Positions 27,732-36,042 of a DNA stretch of 64,000 nucleotides are shown here, in pieces (position 1 is the first letter of the stretch; the number at the start of each line of letters is the position of its first letter). The DNA comes from Amycolatopsis granulosa (lineage in GTDB: Bacteria > Actinomycetota > Actinomycetes > Mycobacteriales > Pseudonocardiaceae). The notes below the pieces were generated by a model. That model saw nothing but the letters and a program-made list of their open reading frames with translations. It was not told the origin of the DNA and made no database searches. The position numbers and the translations under genes were made by a program. The DNA lies in the NCBI RefSeq assembly GCF_011758745.1, contig NZ_JAANOV010000001.1, positions 4,216,001-4,280,000 on the forward strand. The letters run 5' to 3'.

Positions 27732-27737
27732 TAGACT
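27732..27737 (+). promoter_or_regulatory. -10 box of leaderless ychF
   Basis: TAGACT ends 8 nt before GTG 27745, with only TCGGGCC between. Confidence 0.65.
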
Positions 27738-27744
27738 TCGGGCC

Positions 27745-28827
27745 GTGAGTCTGACCCTCGGTATCGTCGGCCTGCCCAACGTCGGCAAGTCGACCCTGTT
27801 CAACGCGCTGACCCGCAACGACGTGCTCGCGGCGAACTACCCGTTCGCGACGATCGAGCCGAACGTGGGCGTCGTGCCGCTGCCCGACGAGCGGCTGGAC
27901 AAGCTCGCCGAGATGTTCGCCTCCGCTCGCACCGTACCGGCGACGGTATCCTTTGTGGACATCGCGGGAATCGTGAAGGGTGCCTCCGAGGGGGCCGGAC
28001 TTGGCAACAAGTTCCTCGCCAACATCCGCGAGGCCAACGCGATCTGCCAGGTCATCCGGGTGTTCGACGACCCCGACGTGGTGCACGTCGACGGACGGGT
28101 CGACCCGTCGTCCGACATCGAGACGATCAACACCGAGCTGATTCTCGCCGATCTGCAGACCCTGGAGAAGGCGCTGCCGCGGCTGGAGAAGGAAGCCCGG
28201 ACGAAGAAGGAGAACCGGCCGGCGCTGGAGGCCGCGCAGAAGGCGAAGGAGATCCTCGACGGCGGCCGGACGTTGTTCTCCGCCCAGCAGGAGGTCGACT
28301 CGTCGCTGCTGCGCGAGCTGAGCCTGCTGACCCTCAAGCCGTTCCTGTACGTGTTCAACGCCGACGAGGGTGTGCTGACCGACCAGGCCAAGCGCGAGGA
28401 ACTGACCAAGCTGGTGGCTCCGGCGGACGCCGTCTTCCTGGACGCGAAGGTCGAAGCCGAGCTGCTCGAGCTCGACGACGAGGAGTCGGTGCGGGAGCTG
28501 CTGGAGTCGGTCGGCCAGGCCGAGCCCGGCCTGCACGCGCTCGCCCGCGCCGGCTTCCACACGCTGGGCTTGCAGACCTACCTGACTGCCGGTCCGAAGG
28601 AGTCGCGTGCGTGGACGATCCCGCAGGGCGCCACCGCGCCGCAGGCCGCGGGCGTCATCCACACCGACTTCGAACGGGGCTTCATCAAGGCCGAGGTCGT
28701 CTCGTTCGACGACCTGATGGAAGCCGGTTCGATGGCGGCCGCGCGCGCAGCCGGCAAGGTCCGGATGGAAGGCAAGGACTACGTCATGGCCGACGGCGAC
28801 GTGGTCGAATTCCGCTTCAACGTTTAG
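27745..28827 (+). CDS. ychF: Redox-regulated ATPase YchF
   Basis: 360 aa from GTG 27745. The P-loop GLPNVGKST is at residues 9-17, DIAGIVKGASEGAGLGNKFL gives the G3 region, and FNADEG replaces the usual NKxD, which is why this Obg-like protein prefers ATP. A coiled-coil insert and the C-terminal TGS-like domain (TFTAGPKE-type AGPKESRAWTIPQGATAPQAA region, shortened) complete it. It binds ribosomes and moderates stress responses. The homologue Rv1112 lies at the same place in M. tuberculosis. Confidence 0.96.
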   Translation: MSLTLGIVGLPNVGKSTLFNALTRNDVLAANYPFATIEPNVGVVPLPDERLDKLAEMFASARTVPATVSFVDIAGIVKGASEGAGLGNKFLANIREANAICQVIRVFDDPDVVHVDGRVDPSSDIETINTELILADLQTLEKALPRLEKEARTKKENRPALEAAQKAKEILDGGRTLFSAQQEVDSSLLRELSLLTLKPFLYVFNADEGVLTDQAKREELTKLVAPADAVFLDAKVEAELLELDDEESVRELLESVGQAEPGLHALARAGFHTLGLQTYLTAGPKESRAWTIPQGATAPQAAGVIHTDFERGFIKAEVVSFDDLMEAGSMAAARAAGKVRMEGKDYVMADGDVVEFRFNV

Positions 28828-28866
28828 CGGGTGACATACCGCCACCACGTCGCCGCTCTGACTGAA

Positions 28867-28903
28867 GGGGTCCGACTCGTTGGAGTCGGGCCCCTGGTTT
28901 TTC
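28867..28903 (+). terminator. Rho-independent terminator of ychF
   Basis: GGGGTCCGACTC pairs with GAGTCGGGCCCC (one G-U pair) around a GTTG loop, followed by TGGTTTTT, forty bases after the ychF stop. Confidence 0.85.
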
Positions 28904-28904
28904 C

Positions 28905-28926
28905 CGTGCTGGGATCGTGCTGGGAG
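28905..28926. repeat. Two tandem 11-bp repeats
   Basis: CGTGCTGGGAT is followed at once by CGTGCTGGGAG. It lies directly after the ychF terminator at the edge of the putative island. From here to 29254 no gene can be supported. Confidence 0.5.
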
Positions 28927-29254
28927 GCCGGTGAGACTCCCGTGCTGGTTCGTGGGCCGCCACTCCGGCAAGTGGGGGTGCGAGTGCCGCCGAGTAGCCG
29001 GCGCTGTGCAGGAGCGCTTCGACCGGCTGGTAGTCGGCCCAGGGGCCGGAGCCGGTGAGGTAGGCGCTGCGCCGTCCTCGCCCGCATCGCCTGCAGCCAC
29101 TTGTTCCTGGCGGGTGCCGTGGCGCTGGCCGTCACCGTGCTCGTGGCCGGTCCGCGCACCCTCGCCCTGAGCGACGCCGACCACCCCGCGGACGCCCGCC
29201 CGTCGCGGGACCGTACAGGGCCGGTCGGCGAGGAAGGTGTGGCTGCTGGGCGCG

Positions 29255-29539
29255 CTACGCGGCCGGTGCCGCCACGCGGAAGCCCACGCCGATCGCTTCC
29301 AGGTCCGGCTCGTAGGCGCCGTGCCGACAGGCGCACCGGGCCAGGTCCCGGTCGTGGCGGAACGCGCCGCCTCCGGTGATGTGGCGGTCGAAGGCCCGGT
29401 CTCCGGTGCTCCCTACCCCTGCGGGCGCGCCGGGGTAGGGAGCGTAAAGGGTGGAGGTCCACTCGTCGGCGTTACCCGCCATGTCCAGCACACCGTTGCC
29501 CCTCAACCACGACACCGATCTCGATGAGGAGCGAAACAC
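29255..29539 (-). pseudogene. C-terminal fragment of a formylglycine-generating-enzyme (SUMF1) protein
   Basis: The minus-strand frame reads GNGVLDMAGNADEWTSTLY, then HITGGGAFRHDRD, RCACRHGAYEPDLEAIGVGFRVA, shortened here. These match the end of SUMF1/FGE-sulfatase domains (LYDMxGNVxEWT ... RGGSW ... GFR). Such domains are about 250 aa; only the last 80 or so remain, and the sequence upstream of GNGV loses similarity. It is a remnant at the left border of the island. Confidence 0.7.
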
Positions 29540-29664
29540 TGACGAGCGCCTGATGAACCGGAAGGCGTGGCGGGATCGCCGCCCGCTCTGGCAGGACTCC
29601 CTAGAGCTACCGAGCCGGACTCCGGTTTCGCACCTTCGTGATCACGCCTCGCCTCGTCATGGCC

Positions 29665-30930
29665 CTAGCGCACCTTGCGGATGCGGGCCAGGACGGGCCA
29701 GCCGAGCAGGGATAGTGCACCGCTGATGAGGAACAGGGCCGTGTAGTTGGAGCCGTGGCCGATGGCGAGAGCGGCGGGGGCGGCGAACGGCACGAGTGAG
29801 AACGGCAGTGTCAGGGCGACGTTGACGAGGCCGAGGTCGCGAGCGACGTTGGTGCTGTTCGGGAGGGTGGCCATGGCGAAGCTGAGGTAGATGCCCGACA
29901 GGCTTCCGTAGCCGGCGCCGACCAGGGCGATGCCGGCGTAGAGCCAGGGCATGCTGCCGCCGAGGACCATCAGCGTGATGCCCGCCGTGACGAGGACGGC
30001 GGCGAGCGCGAACAGGGGTTTGCGTCTGCCGAGGCGGTCCGAGACGTAGCCGGAGAGGAAGGACACCGCGGTGTTGACGGCCATCAGCACCAGGTTGGCG
30101 CGGAATGCGGCGCTCGCCAGGTCGGCGGCGGCGATGTTCAGCCGGTCTTCCAGGAAGTACACGAGGTAGGTACTGACCACGCCGATGCCGATACAGATCA
30201 GGAACAGGGACAGCAGGAACCAGGCGAAGTCGGGGGCCCGGCGCGGGTTGATCCAGAAGGTCCCGGCGAATTCCTTGGCGCTGAAGTCGGGGCGTTCGGC
30301 CTTGTTCAGCCGGCGGTCCTTCAGCTGGGCGGCGAACAGCGCGAAGAAGATCAGTGCGGCGGCGACGGGGATGCCCATCTGCAGCAGCGGCTGGGTGGGG
30401 AACAGCTGGACGAAGAAGGTGCCGAGGACCACGGAGCCGCCGCTGGTCATCCCGGCCAGGCCGCCCATCAGGCCCTGCTGTTCCTCGGGCACCTGATCGC
30501 CCATGACGGCGAACGTGCTGGCGATGGCGGCGTTGGCGAAGGCCTGCATCAGCACCCAGCCGACGATGACGCCGGTGAGGCCGGTGCTGAGCCCGACGAT
30601 CACCGCGCCGACCGCGGTGCCGAGGATGCCGATGATCATCCAGGGGCGGCGCATGCCGAAGCGGCTGATGGTGCGGTCGCTCAGTCTGCCGAAGAGGGGG
30701 TTGGCGATGACCGCGATCAGGGTGCCGATGCCGCTGACCATCGAGTAGCTGGTGTTCTTTCCGGTGGGATCGACGTCACCGACGCGGAGCGCCAGCGTCA
30801 CCATCGCCGGTGTGTTGATGGCCATCCAGATGCCCAGGGTGGCCAGCGTGAACAGAACGATGAAGCGGGCGCCGACCCGGGGCGGTGCGGGCTCGGAGGA
30901 CGCGGCCTCGGCGCTCAGTGGTGTGCTCAT
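29665..30930 (-). CDS. MFS transporter, probably for sugars or glycosides
   Basis: 421 aa with 12 membrane helices. An MFS loop 2-3 motif is visible (NPLFGRLSDRTISRFGMRRPW in shortened form: GRLSDRTISRFGMRR) with a second SGYVSDRLGRRKPLF between helices 8 and 9. ATG 30930 has AAGGAGAA upstream. It begins 66 bp after the GH3 glycosidase on the same strand, so both should form an operon under the LacI-type regulator. Import of the glycoside cleaved by the GH3 enzyme is the natural reading; the substrate is not known. Confidence 0.88.
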   Translation of the reverse strand: MSTPLSAEAASSEPAPPRVGARFIVLFTLATLGIWMAINTPAMVTLALRVGDVDPTGKNTSYSMVSGIGTLIAVIANPLFGRLSDRTISRFGMRRPWMIIGILGTAVGAVIVGLSTGLTGVIVGWVLMQAFANAAIASTFAVMGDQVPEEQQGLMGGLAGMTSGGSVVLGTFFVQLFPTQPLLQMGIPVAAALIFFALFAAQLKDRRLNKAERPDFSAKEFAGTFWINPRRAPDFAWFLLSLFLICIGIGVVSTYLVYFLEDRLNIAAADLASAAFRANLVLMAVNTAVSFLSGYVSDRLGRRKPLFALAAVLVTAGITLMVLGGSMPWLYAGIALVGAGYGSLSGIYLSFAMATLPNSTNVARDLGLVNVALTLPFSLVPFAAPAALAIGHGSNYTALFLISGALSLLGWPVLARIRKVR

Positions 30931-30996
30931 GGGAGTTTCTCCTTCGACACTGCCATGGACAGATACGGCTGGGGCGGGTCGGGGGTGAGGCGTGTG

Positions 30997-32775
30997 TCAC
31001 TTGCCGTAGTGGAGGCCGAAGCCGAAGCGGTGCAGGGGCTCGTTCGTGTCGAAGGGGGTGTCCTCGCGGGAGGCGGCGACGGCTTCGGCGGAGGAGGGCA
31101 GGTCGAAGGGCAGGCTGCCGCGGGGTTCAGCGGCGCCGGTGAGGATGTCGGCGAGGGCCGTGTCGTTGCTGCCGAAGTCGCCGAGCACGGCGGTGGCGGC
31201 CGTTTCGATGCTGGTCAGCACGGCGGGGCGTTCCAGGTAGACCGAGACGACGGTGGGGACCTGCTTGGCGAGCTGTCGCACGTTTTCGGTCTGCGCGGCG
31301 GGGAATTCGAGGGTGCCGCGGTGGAAGAAGGAGGCGATGCCCTCCTGGTCGGGGTCGTAGGGGGCGTGCAGCCGCACGACGGCGACGTCGGCGTCCTCGG
31401 GGGATGACACGGTGGTGGCGCGGCCTGCGAAGGCGGCGGTGTCGATGCCCTCGGCGTAGACGCGCGTGCCGGGGCGAAGGGGCAGCAGTGAGCCGTCGTT
31501 CTTCAGCAGTACGACGGAGTCGCGCTGGGCGGCTTCGCCGCGCTCGCGCAGGGGGGCGGCGCCCACGATTTCGGCGGCTTTGTCCGGGTCGACGTAGCGG
31601 TGCTCGAAGAGACCCATGCGGAACTTCTCGCGCAGTACGCGGCGCACGGAGGTGTCGATGCGTGCTTCGTCGACGCGGCCGTCGCGGACCAGTTCCACGA
31701 TCAGTTCGGTGCAGCGGTCGCCGCCGAACTGGTCGACCCCGGCGTCCAGGGCACGCTCGATGCGCTCGGCCGGGGAGGCGTCCTCCAGGCCGTATGCGTT
31801 GGGGCCGAAGCTGATGCCGCCCATGGAGGTGGAGCCGATGACGTGCCAGTCGGTGCAGACGATGCCGTCGAAGCCGAGCTGCTCGCGCAGCAATCCCTGC
31901 ACGACGGGCCGGTTGAACGCGAAGCCGACTTCGTCCCAGCCGCCGGCGCCGAGCGGGCGGCCGTAGTAGGTCATCACCTGCCGGGCGCCGGCCTCGATGG
32001 AGGCGCGGAACGGCTCCAGGTGCAGTTCCTGCTGGCCGCCGGGGTAGACCTGGTCGGGGTAGCGGGAGTCGTGGGCGTCTTCGCCGTCCTTCTGCGGGCC
32101 GCCGCCGGGGAAGTGCTTGACCATCGCCGCCACCGATTCCGGGCCGGGGCCGGGGCCCTGGAGGCCGCGGATGAAGGCGGCGGACAGGCGGGCGACGGTG
32201 GCCGGGTCCTCGCCGAAGGTTCCGGAGCCGCGTGACCAGCGGGGGTCGCTGAAGATGTCGGCCATCGGGCCGAGCGCGACACGGATGCCGAGGGCCAGGT
32301 ACTCGCGGCGGACGATGTCGCCGTACTCCTCGACACGCCGTTCGGCGTCGGGAAGGGCCGCCAGGCCCGAGTGCTCGGGCCAGCGGGACAGCGCCTGCGT
32401 GGACATGCCGGTCAGCGGCGAGGAGAAGACACCGTGGCGCGGGTCGGTCGACACGGTGACCGGGATAGCCAGCCGGGTCCCGGCTGCCTGCTCCTGGAGC
32501 CGGTTGTGCCACTGCGCGATCGTCCGGGCGTCACCGCCGTTGATCAGGTTCATGTGCGTGATGTGGCGCTCGACGACCAGCTCGTGGGTCGTGGGCATGC
32601 CGTAGCCGGGCCGCGGCTCCTCGAGCAGCGTGCCGTCATCGCTCATCAGCGTGCCCGGATGAAAGAGCTGGCCCGCCTTCTCCTCAAGGGTCATCCGGGC
32701 CAACAGGTCCTCGACGCGCTCGTCGATCGGGGCCTCGGGGTCGAGGTAGCGGGGTGCGGGGGAGGCGGCAGCCAT
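30997..32775 (-). CDS. Glycoside hydrolase family 3 enzyme
   Basis: 592 aa from ATG 32775 with TAGGAGCG upstream. No signal peptide, so it is probably cytoplasmic. The GH3 N-terminal barrel shows RMTLEEKAGQLFH, TVSTDPRHG, ALGPMADIFSDPRWSRGSGTFGEDP, VKHFPGGGPQKDGEDAH and the nucleophile-bearing FDGIVCTDWHV (Asp in TDW), given here in pieces. A C-terminal alpha/beta sandwich follows. GH3 enzymes remove beta-glucose, xylose or N-acetylglucosamine units; the specificity cannot be fixed from motifs. A 20-bp LacI-type operator lies 27 bp upstream. Confidence 0.92.
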   Translation of the reverse strand: MAAASPAPRYLDPEAPIDERVEDLLARMTLEEKAGQLFHPGTLMSDDGTLLEEPRPGYGMPTTHELVVERHITHMNLINGGDARTIAQWHNRLQEQAAGTRLAIPVTVSTDPRHGVFSSPLTGMSTQALSRWPEHSGLAALPDAERRVEEYGDIVRREYLALGIRVALGPMADIFSDPRWSRGSGTFGEDPATVARLSAAFIRGLQGPGPGPESVAAMVKHFPGGGPQKDGEDAHDSRYPDQVYPGGQQELHLEPFRASIEAGARQVMTYYGRPLGAGGWDEVGFAFNRPVVQGLLREQLGFDGIVCTDWHVIGSTSMGGISFGPNAYGLEDASPAERIERALDAGVDQFGGDRCTELIVELVRDGRVDEARIDTSVRRVLREKFRMGLFEHRYVDPDKAAEIVGAAPLRERGEAAQRDSVVLLKNDGSLLPLRPGTRVYAEGIDTAAFAGRATTVSSPEDADVAVVRLHAPYDPDQEGIASFFHRGTLEFPAAQTENVRQLAKQVPTVVSVYLERPAVLTSIETAATAVLGDFGSNDTALADILTGAAEPRGSLPFDLPSSAEAVAASREDTPFDTNEPLHRFGFGLHYGK

Positions 32776-32802
32776 GACGCTCCTAGTGTCGATGAGGAAC
32801 AT

Positions 32803-32822
32803 TTCCGGAATCGATTCCGGAA
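32803..32822. promoter_or_regulatory. Perfect 20-bp LacI-type operator
   Basis: TTCCGGAATCGATTCCGGAA is fully self-complementary with a central CG, the hallmark of LacI/GalR operators. It lies 27 bp upstream of the GH3 start, between it and the divergent lacI-type gene. Confidence 0.85.
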
Positions 32823-32899
32823 TCGGCGTCACCGTAGCCTCGCGGTGGACCCTCGACAAGGCACTGTGACCAGCATCGCTGCTGATAGGTTCGAAAGGC

Positions 32900-32911
32900 C
32901 GTTCCGGAACG
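32900..32911. promoter_or_regulatory. Secondary half-size operator near the LacI gene
   Basis: CGTTCCGGAACG repeats the TTCCGGAA core of the main operator, 51 bp from the regulator's start. It could serve autoregulation or looping. Confidence 0.45.
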
Positions 32912-32961
32912 CGCCGGAGTTCGGCCGCTGTACGCCCGTCGAGACCGAAGAGAGGTGGACT

Positions 32962-34071
32962 GTGACCCGGACCTGGCGCAAAGACACCGCACATCCCGAG
33001 GCGCCGCCCAGGAGTCGCACCACCATCGCGGACATCGCCGAGGCCGCCGGGGTCAGCAAACCGACCGTCTCACGCGTCCTCAACCAGCGCGGCGACGTCG
33101 CCCCCGCCACCCGCCGCAAGGTTGAGGAAGTCGCGGCCGAGCTCGGCTACGTGCCCAGCCCGGGCGCCCGGGCCCTGCGCACCGGCCGGCACGGCGCCCT
33201 CGGCCTGCTGCTGCCGCCCGAACCGTGGGGCGGCCTCGTGGACGTCGTCTACGGCGTCTCCGAGGAAGCGGCCGCGCGCCAGATGAACGTGATGGTGTTC
33301 CCGCTGCCTGCTGAGCGGGAAGCCCAGCGCAGGTTCGCCACCACGACGCTCCCCCACCTGCCCATCGACGGCCTCGTGGCGCTCATGCCCGACGGCATGC
33401 TCCTGCACCGCGGCGCTATCCCGCTGTCCGGGGCGCGGATCGTGGCCTTCGACGACCGTGGCATCCGACCGGGCATTCCGTACGTGGAGACCACCAACCG
33501 GGAGGGCGTGCGCGACGTTGTCGGCCACCTCGTCGCGCACGGCTGTCGTCGCATCGCGTTCACCGGTGGCACGGCCGAACTCGCCTTCGCCCAGGCCCGC
33601 TACGAGGGCTACCTGGACGGATTGCGCGACGCCGGCCTCCCGTACGTACCGGACAGGGTGCTCCGCAGCGACGACGACGTGCCCTCCGAAGTGGAGATCC
33701 GCCGGCTGCTCACCGCCGAGGAGCCTGACGGGCCGCCCGACGCCGTCGTCGCCGCGTGGGACGAGATCGCCACAGCCGTCGGCCACGTCGCCTACGAGCT
33801 CGGACTCCGGCCGGGCCGGGACCTGGCGCTCACCGGTTTCGACGACCGCCCCGAGGTCGAGCTCATGTTCAACGGCCTCACCACCGTCCATCAGCCGCTG
33901 CGCGAGATGGGCCAGGCCTCCGTCCGGCTGCTTCTGGAGATCCTCGACCACGGCCCGGGCCCCGGCAACGCCACCGTCCCCACCCATCTGGTCGTCCGTG
34001 AGAGTTGCGGCCCCCACGCCGCCGATGGCACTCCCCTGCCGCTCAAGTCCCCCTTGCAGAACGAATCCTGA
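32962..34071 (+). CDS. LacI-family transcriptional regulator
   Basis: 369 aa from GTG 32962. The HTH and hinge are standard: TTIADIAEAAGVSKPTVSRVLNQ (in pieces TIADIAEAAGVS, PTVSRVLNQ) and YVPSPGARALRTGR. A periplasmic-binding-protein-like sensor domain follows, with GFDDRPEVELMFNGLTTVHQP in shortened form (TGFDDRPE, LTTVHQPLREMG). Divergent from the GH3-MFS operon over a perfect palindrome, it should repress that operon until a sugar binds. Confidence 0.92.
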   Translation: MTRTWRKDTAHPEAPPRSRTTIADIAEAAGVSKPTVSRVLNQRGDVAPATRRKVEEVAAELGYVPSPGARALRTGRHGALGLLLPPEPWGGLVDVVYGVSEEAAARQMNVMVFPLPAEREAQRRFATTTLPHLPIDGLVALMPDGMLLHRGAIPLSGARIVAFDDRGIRPGIPYVETTNREGVRDVVGHLVAHGCRRIAFTGGTAELAFAQARYEGYLDGLRDAGLPYVPDRVLRSDDDVPSEVEIRRLLTAEEPDGPPDAVVAAWDEIATAVGHVAYELGLRPGRDLALTGFDDRPEVELMFNGLTTVHQPLREMGQASVRLLLEILDHGPGPGNATVPTHLVVRESCGPHAADGTPLPLKSPLQNES

Positions 34072-34157
34072 CGCGCGGCCCCCGTTCCGGGCGCTGTTTC
34101 TCGGGCCTCCCGCCGGGAAAGGGCCGTTGAAGTCAGTCTCGCCCCAGGGGGCGTGGG

Positions 34158-34240
34158 GACCTGACGAACGCGGAGTGGAAACGGCTGAACGAGTTCCTGC
34201 CGCGCGGAGGAATGCGTAGAAGCCGGTGGAGTGATCCGCA
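34158..34240 (+). mobile_element. N-terminal remnant of an IS5-type transposase
   Basis: The plus strand reads DLTNAEWKRLNEFLPRGG then MRRSRWSDP, matching the opening of IS5-family (DUF4096) transposases (DLTDxEWxxLxPLLP...). The frame then loses similarity; no inverted repeats or catalytic DDE part remain. It marks the right border of the putative island. Confidence 0.65.
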
Positions 34241-34334
34241 CGGTGGCACCCGGGCATCGAACAGTTCGCCGGCCTCGGCGTCGAATCCGCGACGGCCCGG
34301 CGCACCGGATGCCCAGCACCGGCCTGGACGGCAC

Positions 34335-34367
34335 GGAACGCCCAGGCCGGGGATGCCTGGGCGTTCC
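34335..34367 (-). terminator. Hairpin terminator of the VanY-like gene
   Basis: A perfect 13-bp stem (GGAACGCCCAGGC and complement) around a 7-nt loop, 12 bp past the stop at 34380. Confidence 0.8.
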
Positions 34368-34379
34368 GCACCACCGAGG

Positions 34380-35054
34380 TCAGCAGGTCACGTTCACGGT
34401 GCCGCTCGGTTCGAAGGAGACGTGCACGTGGTCGTAGTGGTTGGCCGTGGCGTCGCCGCGGTCTTCCATCGCCGACCAGCCGCTGCCGTCGTTGTAGCGC
34501 TGCCGCCAGATCACGTACTTGACGTTGAACTCCGCCCGGTGGGCCAGCACGTAGTCGGCGATGGCGTTGCCCTTCGCCGTGTCCACCATGAAGTCCAGGG
34601 CCAGTCCGCTCGGGTGGTCGCTCGTGCCGGAGCGGCCCGCCCGGCCGCCCACCTCGGCCACGTCGAACTTCGCCTTGATGTGGTTGCCCACCTTCGCCAC
34701 GTGGGGCAGCGTCCCGGCCAGCACCGGGGAACACGCGTTCGCCGCCGTGGTCGTGGTTGTCGGCGTCGTCGTGCTGGACTTCAGGGTCGCGGTGGTCGTG
34801 GTGGTCGTCGTGGGGACCGGGGGTGGCGGCGTGGTCGTCGCTGGGGGAGGTGGCGGGGTGGTTGTCACGACCGGGGCCGGGGTGGTGGTAGCCGGCGGCG
34901 GCAACGGCGCCATCTGCGCCGCCAGGCCGGAGGTGTCCGTCCGGCCGAGGTTGCCGGTCAGCCACACGGCGAGGCCCAGCACGAGTGCCGCGGCCAAGCC
35001 GATAACCAGCGGAACCGTCAAGGATTGCGTTTTGGATCTATGTCGACCTGCCAT
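34380..35054 (-). CDS. Membrane-anchored ARB_07466/M15-like domain protein
   Basis: 224 aa. A basic N-terminus (MAGRHRSKTQ) and one membrane helix (LVIGLAAALVLGLAVWL) precede a long Pro/Thr linker (residues about 50-105, TTTPAP and PTTTTT repeats), then a compact C-terminal domain with DHPSGLALDFMV, KYVIWRQRYN and NHYDHVHVSF. The His/Asp pattern resembles the ARB_07466/M15 D,D-carboxypeptidase fold. It is probably surface exposed, reaching the cell wall through the linker. Whether it is a peptidase or a binding protein is open. Confidence 0.82.
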   Translation of the reverse strand: MAGRHRSKTQSLTVPLVIGLAAALVLGLAVWLTGNLGRTDTSGLAAQMAPLPPPATTTPAPVVTTTPPPPPATTTPPPPVPTTTTTTTATLKSSTTTPTTTTTAANACSPVLAGTLPHVAKVGNHIKAKFDVAEVGGRAGRSGTSDHPSGLALDFMVDTAKGNAIADYVLAHRAEFNVKYVIWRQRYNDGSGWSAMEDRGDATANHYDHVHVSFEPSGTVNVTC

Positions 35055-35176
35055 TGCGGAAGATCACCAATTTCGGGGAGGGGACTTATTCAGCCATTCG
35101 GGGGATGGCGCCGGTCAGATTACGAACCGGGCACGAAGAAGTCACCGGCGAGTGGCTAGGCACACAGATCATCAGC

Positions 35177-35223
35177 GCCGGAAAAACGGCCCGCCGGAAG
35201 TTCCGGCGGGCCGTTTTTCCGGC
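35177..35223. terminator. 47-bp perfect palindrome, bidirectional terminator
   Basis: Two 23-nt arms (35177-35199 and 35201-35223) flank one G. The core is GGCCCGCCGGAA with a run of five A on the left and five T on the right, so a GC stem followed by U5 forms in either direction. It lies just past the stop of the 34-aa ORF. Confidence 0.85.
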
Positions 35224-35228
35224 TGGGC

Positions 35229-35333
35229 TCAGCCCAGAACGGCGAGTGCGAGGACGGCGACCAGGGTGATGGCGGTGGCCAGTCCGGTGACCCAGGCGCG
35301 CTGGACGGGCGACAGGGCGGGCGTGCTGTGCAT
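35229..35333 (-). CDS. 34-aa single-helix membrane microprotein
   Basis: ATG 35333 opens a 34-aa frame with GAGG five bases upstream. It starts MHSTPALSPVQRAW and continues with one hydrophobic helix (ITLVAVLALAVLG at the end). The gene fits exactly between an upstream GAGG and a strong terminator beginning six bases past its stop. Synonymous third positions are nearly all G or C. The function is unknown; small actinobacterial membrane proteins of this size are usually missed by gene callers. Confidence 0.6.
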   Translation of the reverse strand: MHSTPALSPVQRAWVTGLATAITLVAVLALAVLG

Positions 35334-35422
35334 GGCGACCTCGGGGGTGAGCAGGTACTTCCGCGCGTGACAGCGCCCGCGGGGCCCCGGTTGTTACGGC
35401 CCGGTCGCCGGTGTGACCTAAT

Positions 35423-35644
35423 TCACTCCTGAGATCCTCGATGTCGGGCGGTGTACCAGAACACCCCGCCCGCCGCGGCGATCATCAACCCGAACGACAG
35501 CACCGCGACGACGACCGCCTGCGTCTCGCCCGCGGCGCTGCCGTGATCGGACGGCGTGACCGCCTGCGCCGTCCCGGCCAGTACTGTCAGCAACAAGGCG
35601 ACCGCGGCTCCCAAGCCGGCCAGTCGCGCGACAACCTTTCCCAT
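35423..35644 (-). CDS. Small exported membrane protein
   Basis: 73 aa from ATG 35644 with GGAGGGAA upstream. A signal peptide (MGKVVARLAGLGAAVALLLTV, cleaved near AQA-V) is followed by a short polar segment (TPSDHGSAAGE) and one membrane helix (VVVAVLSFGLMIAAAGGVFWY) with a basic tail RHRGSQE. I recognise no family. It may be expressed with the 34-aa microprotein downstream. Confidence 0.68.
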   Translation of the reverse strand: MGKVVARLAGLGAAVALLLTVLAGTAQAVTPSDHGSAAGETQAVVVAVLSFGLMIAAAGGVFWYTARHRGSQE

Positions 35645-35707
35645 GGTGCGTTCCCTCCAGCCTGGAAACGCACCGGGCCGGCCCCGGAGTTGCCGGTCCG
35701 ACGCAGA

Positions 35708-35998
35708 TCACAACGCGTCGATCGTGCTGTCGATCTGCCCGGCCAGCGACACGTCCTGGGCGGTGATCCCGCCCGCCGAGTGCGTGCTGCACCGGAACGT
35801 GACGGTGCGCCACCGGATGTCGATGTCGGGGTGGTGGTTCACGCTCTCCGCGATCTCGGCGACCCGGTTCACCACCGCGATCGCCTGCGCGAAGTCGGCC
35901 AGCTCGGCCGTGCGCTCCAGCACGTCGCCCGAGCGCTGCCAGTACGGCAGTTTGTTGAGGGCTTCGGAGATCTCCGTGTCGCTCAGTAGTTCCGCCAT
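35708..35998 (-). CDS. 4a-hydroxytetrahydrobiopterin dehydratase (PCD/DCoH)
   Basis: 96 aa from ATG 35998, with GGAG four bases upstream inside an alternative ATG at 36007. The active-site motif is ESVNHHPDIDIRW, preceded by the LPYWQRSGDVLERT strand. PCD dehydrates 4a-hydroxypterins during pterin-dependent hydroxylation and recurs in molybdopterin or pterin metabolism. The length is exactly that of the family. It is divergent from the thiamine operon. Confidence 0.93.
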   Translation of the reverse strand: MAELLSDTEISEALNKLPYWQRSGDVLERTAELADFAQAIAVVNRVAEIAESVNHHPDIDIRWRTVTFRCSTHSAGGITAQDVSLAGQIDSTIDAL

Positions 35999-36042
35999 GT
36001 GCTCCATGGTGGTACCGCGCCGGGTACGCTGCACGGTTGCCA

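Noticed and set aside
28880-29170. Plus-strand frames after the ychF terminator, including a hydrophobic FLAGAVALAVTVLVAG segment
   Set aside because: Too short, no start context, and no coherent continuation of the hydrophobic stretch. It may be debris of the island border.
33070-34965. 631-aa minus-strand frame spanning the lacI-type gene and the VanY-like linker
   Set aside because: It is out of frame with the recognised proteins on both sides and is an Ala/Arg/Gly-rich shadow.
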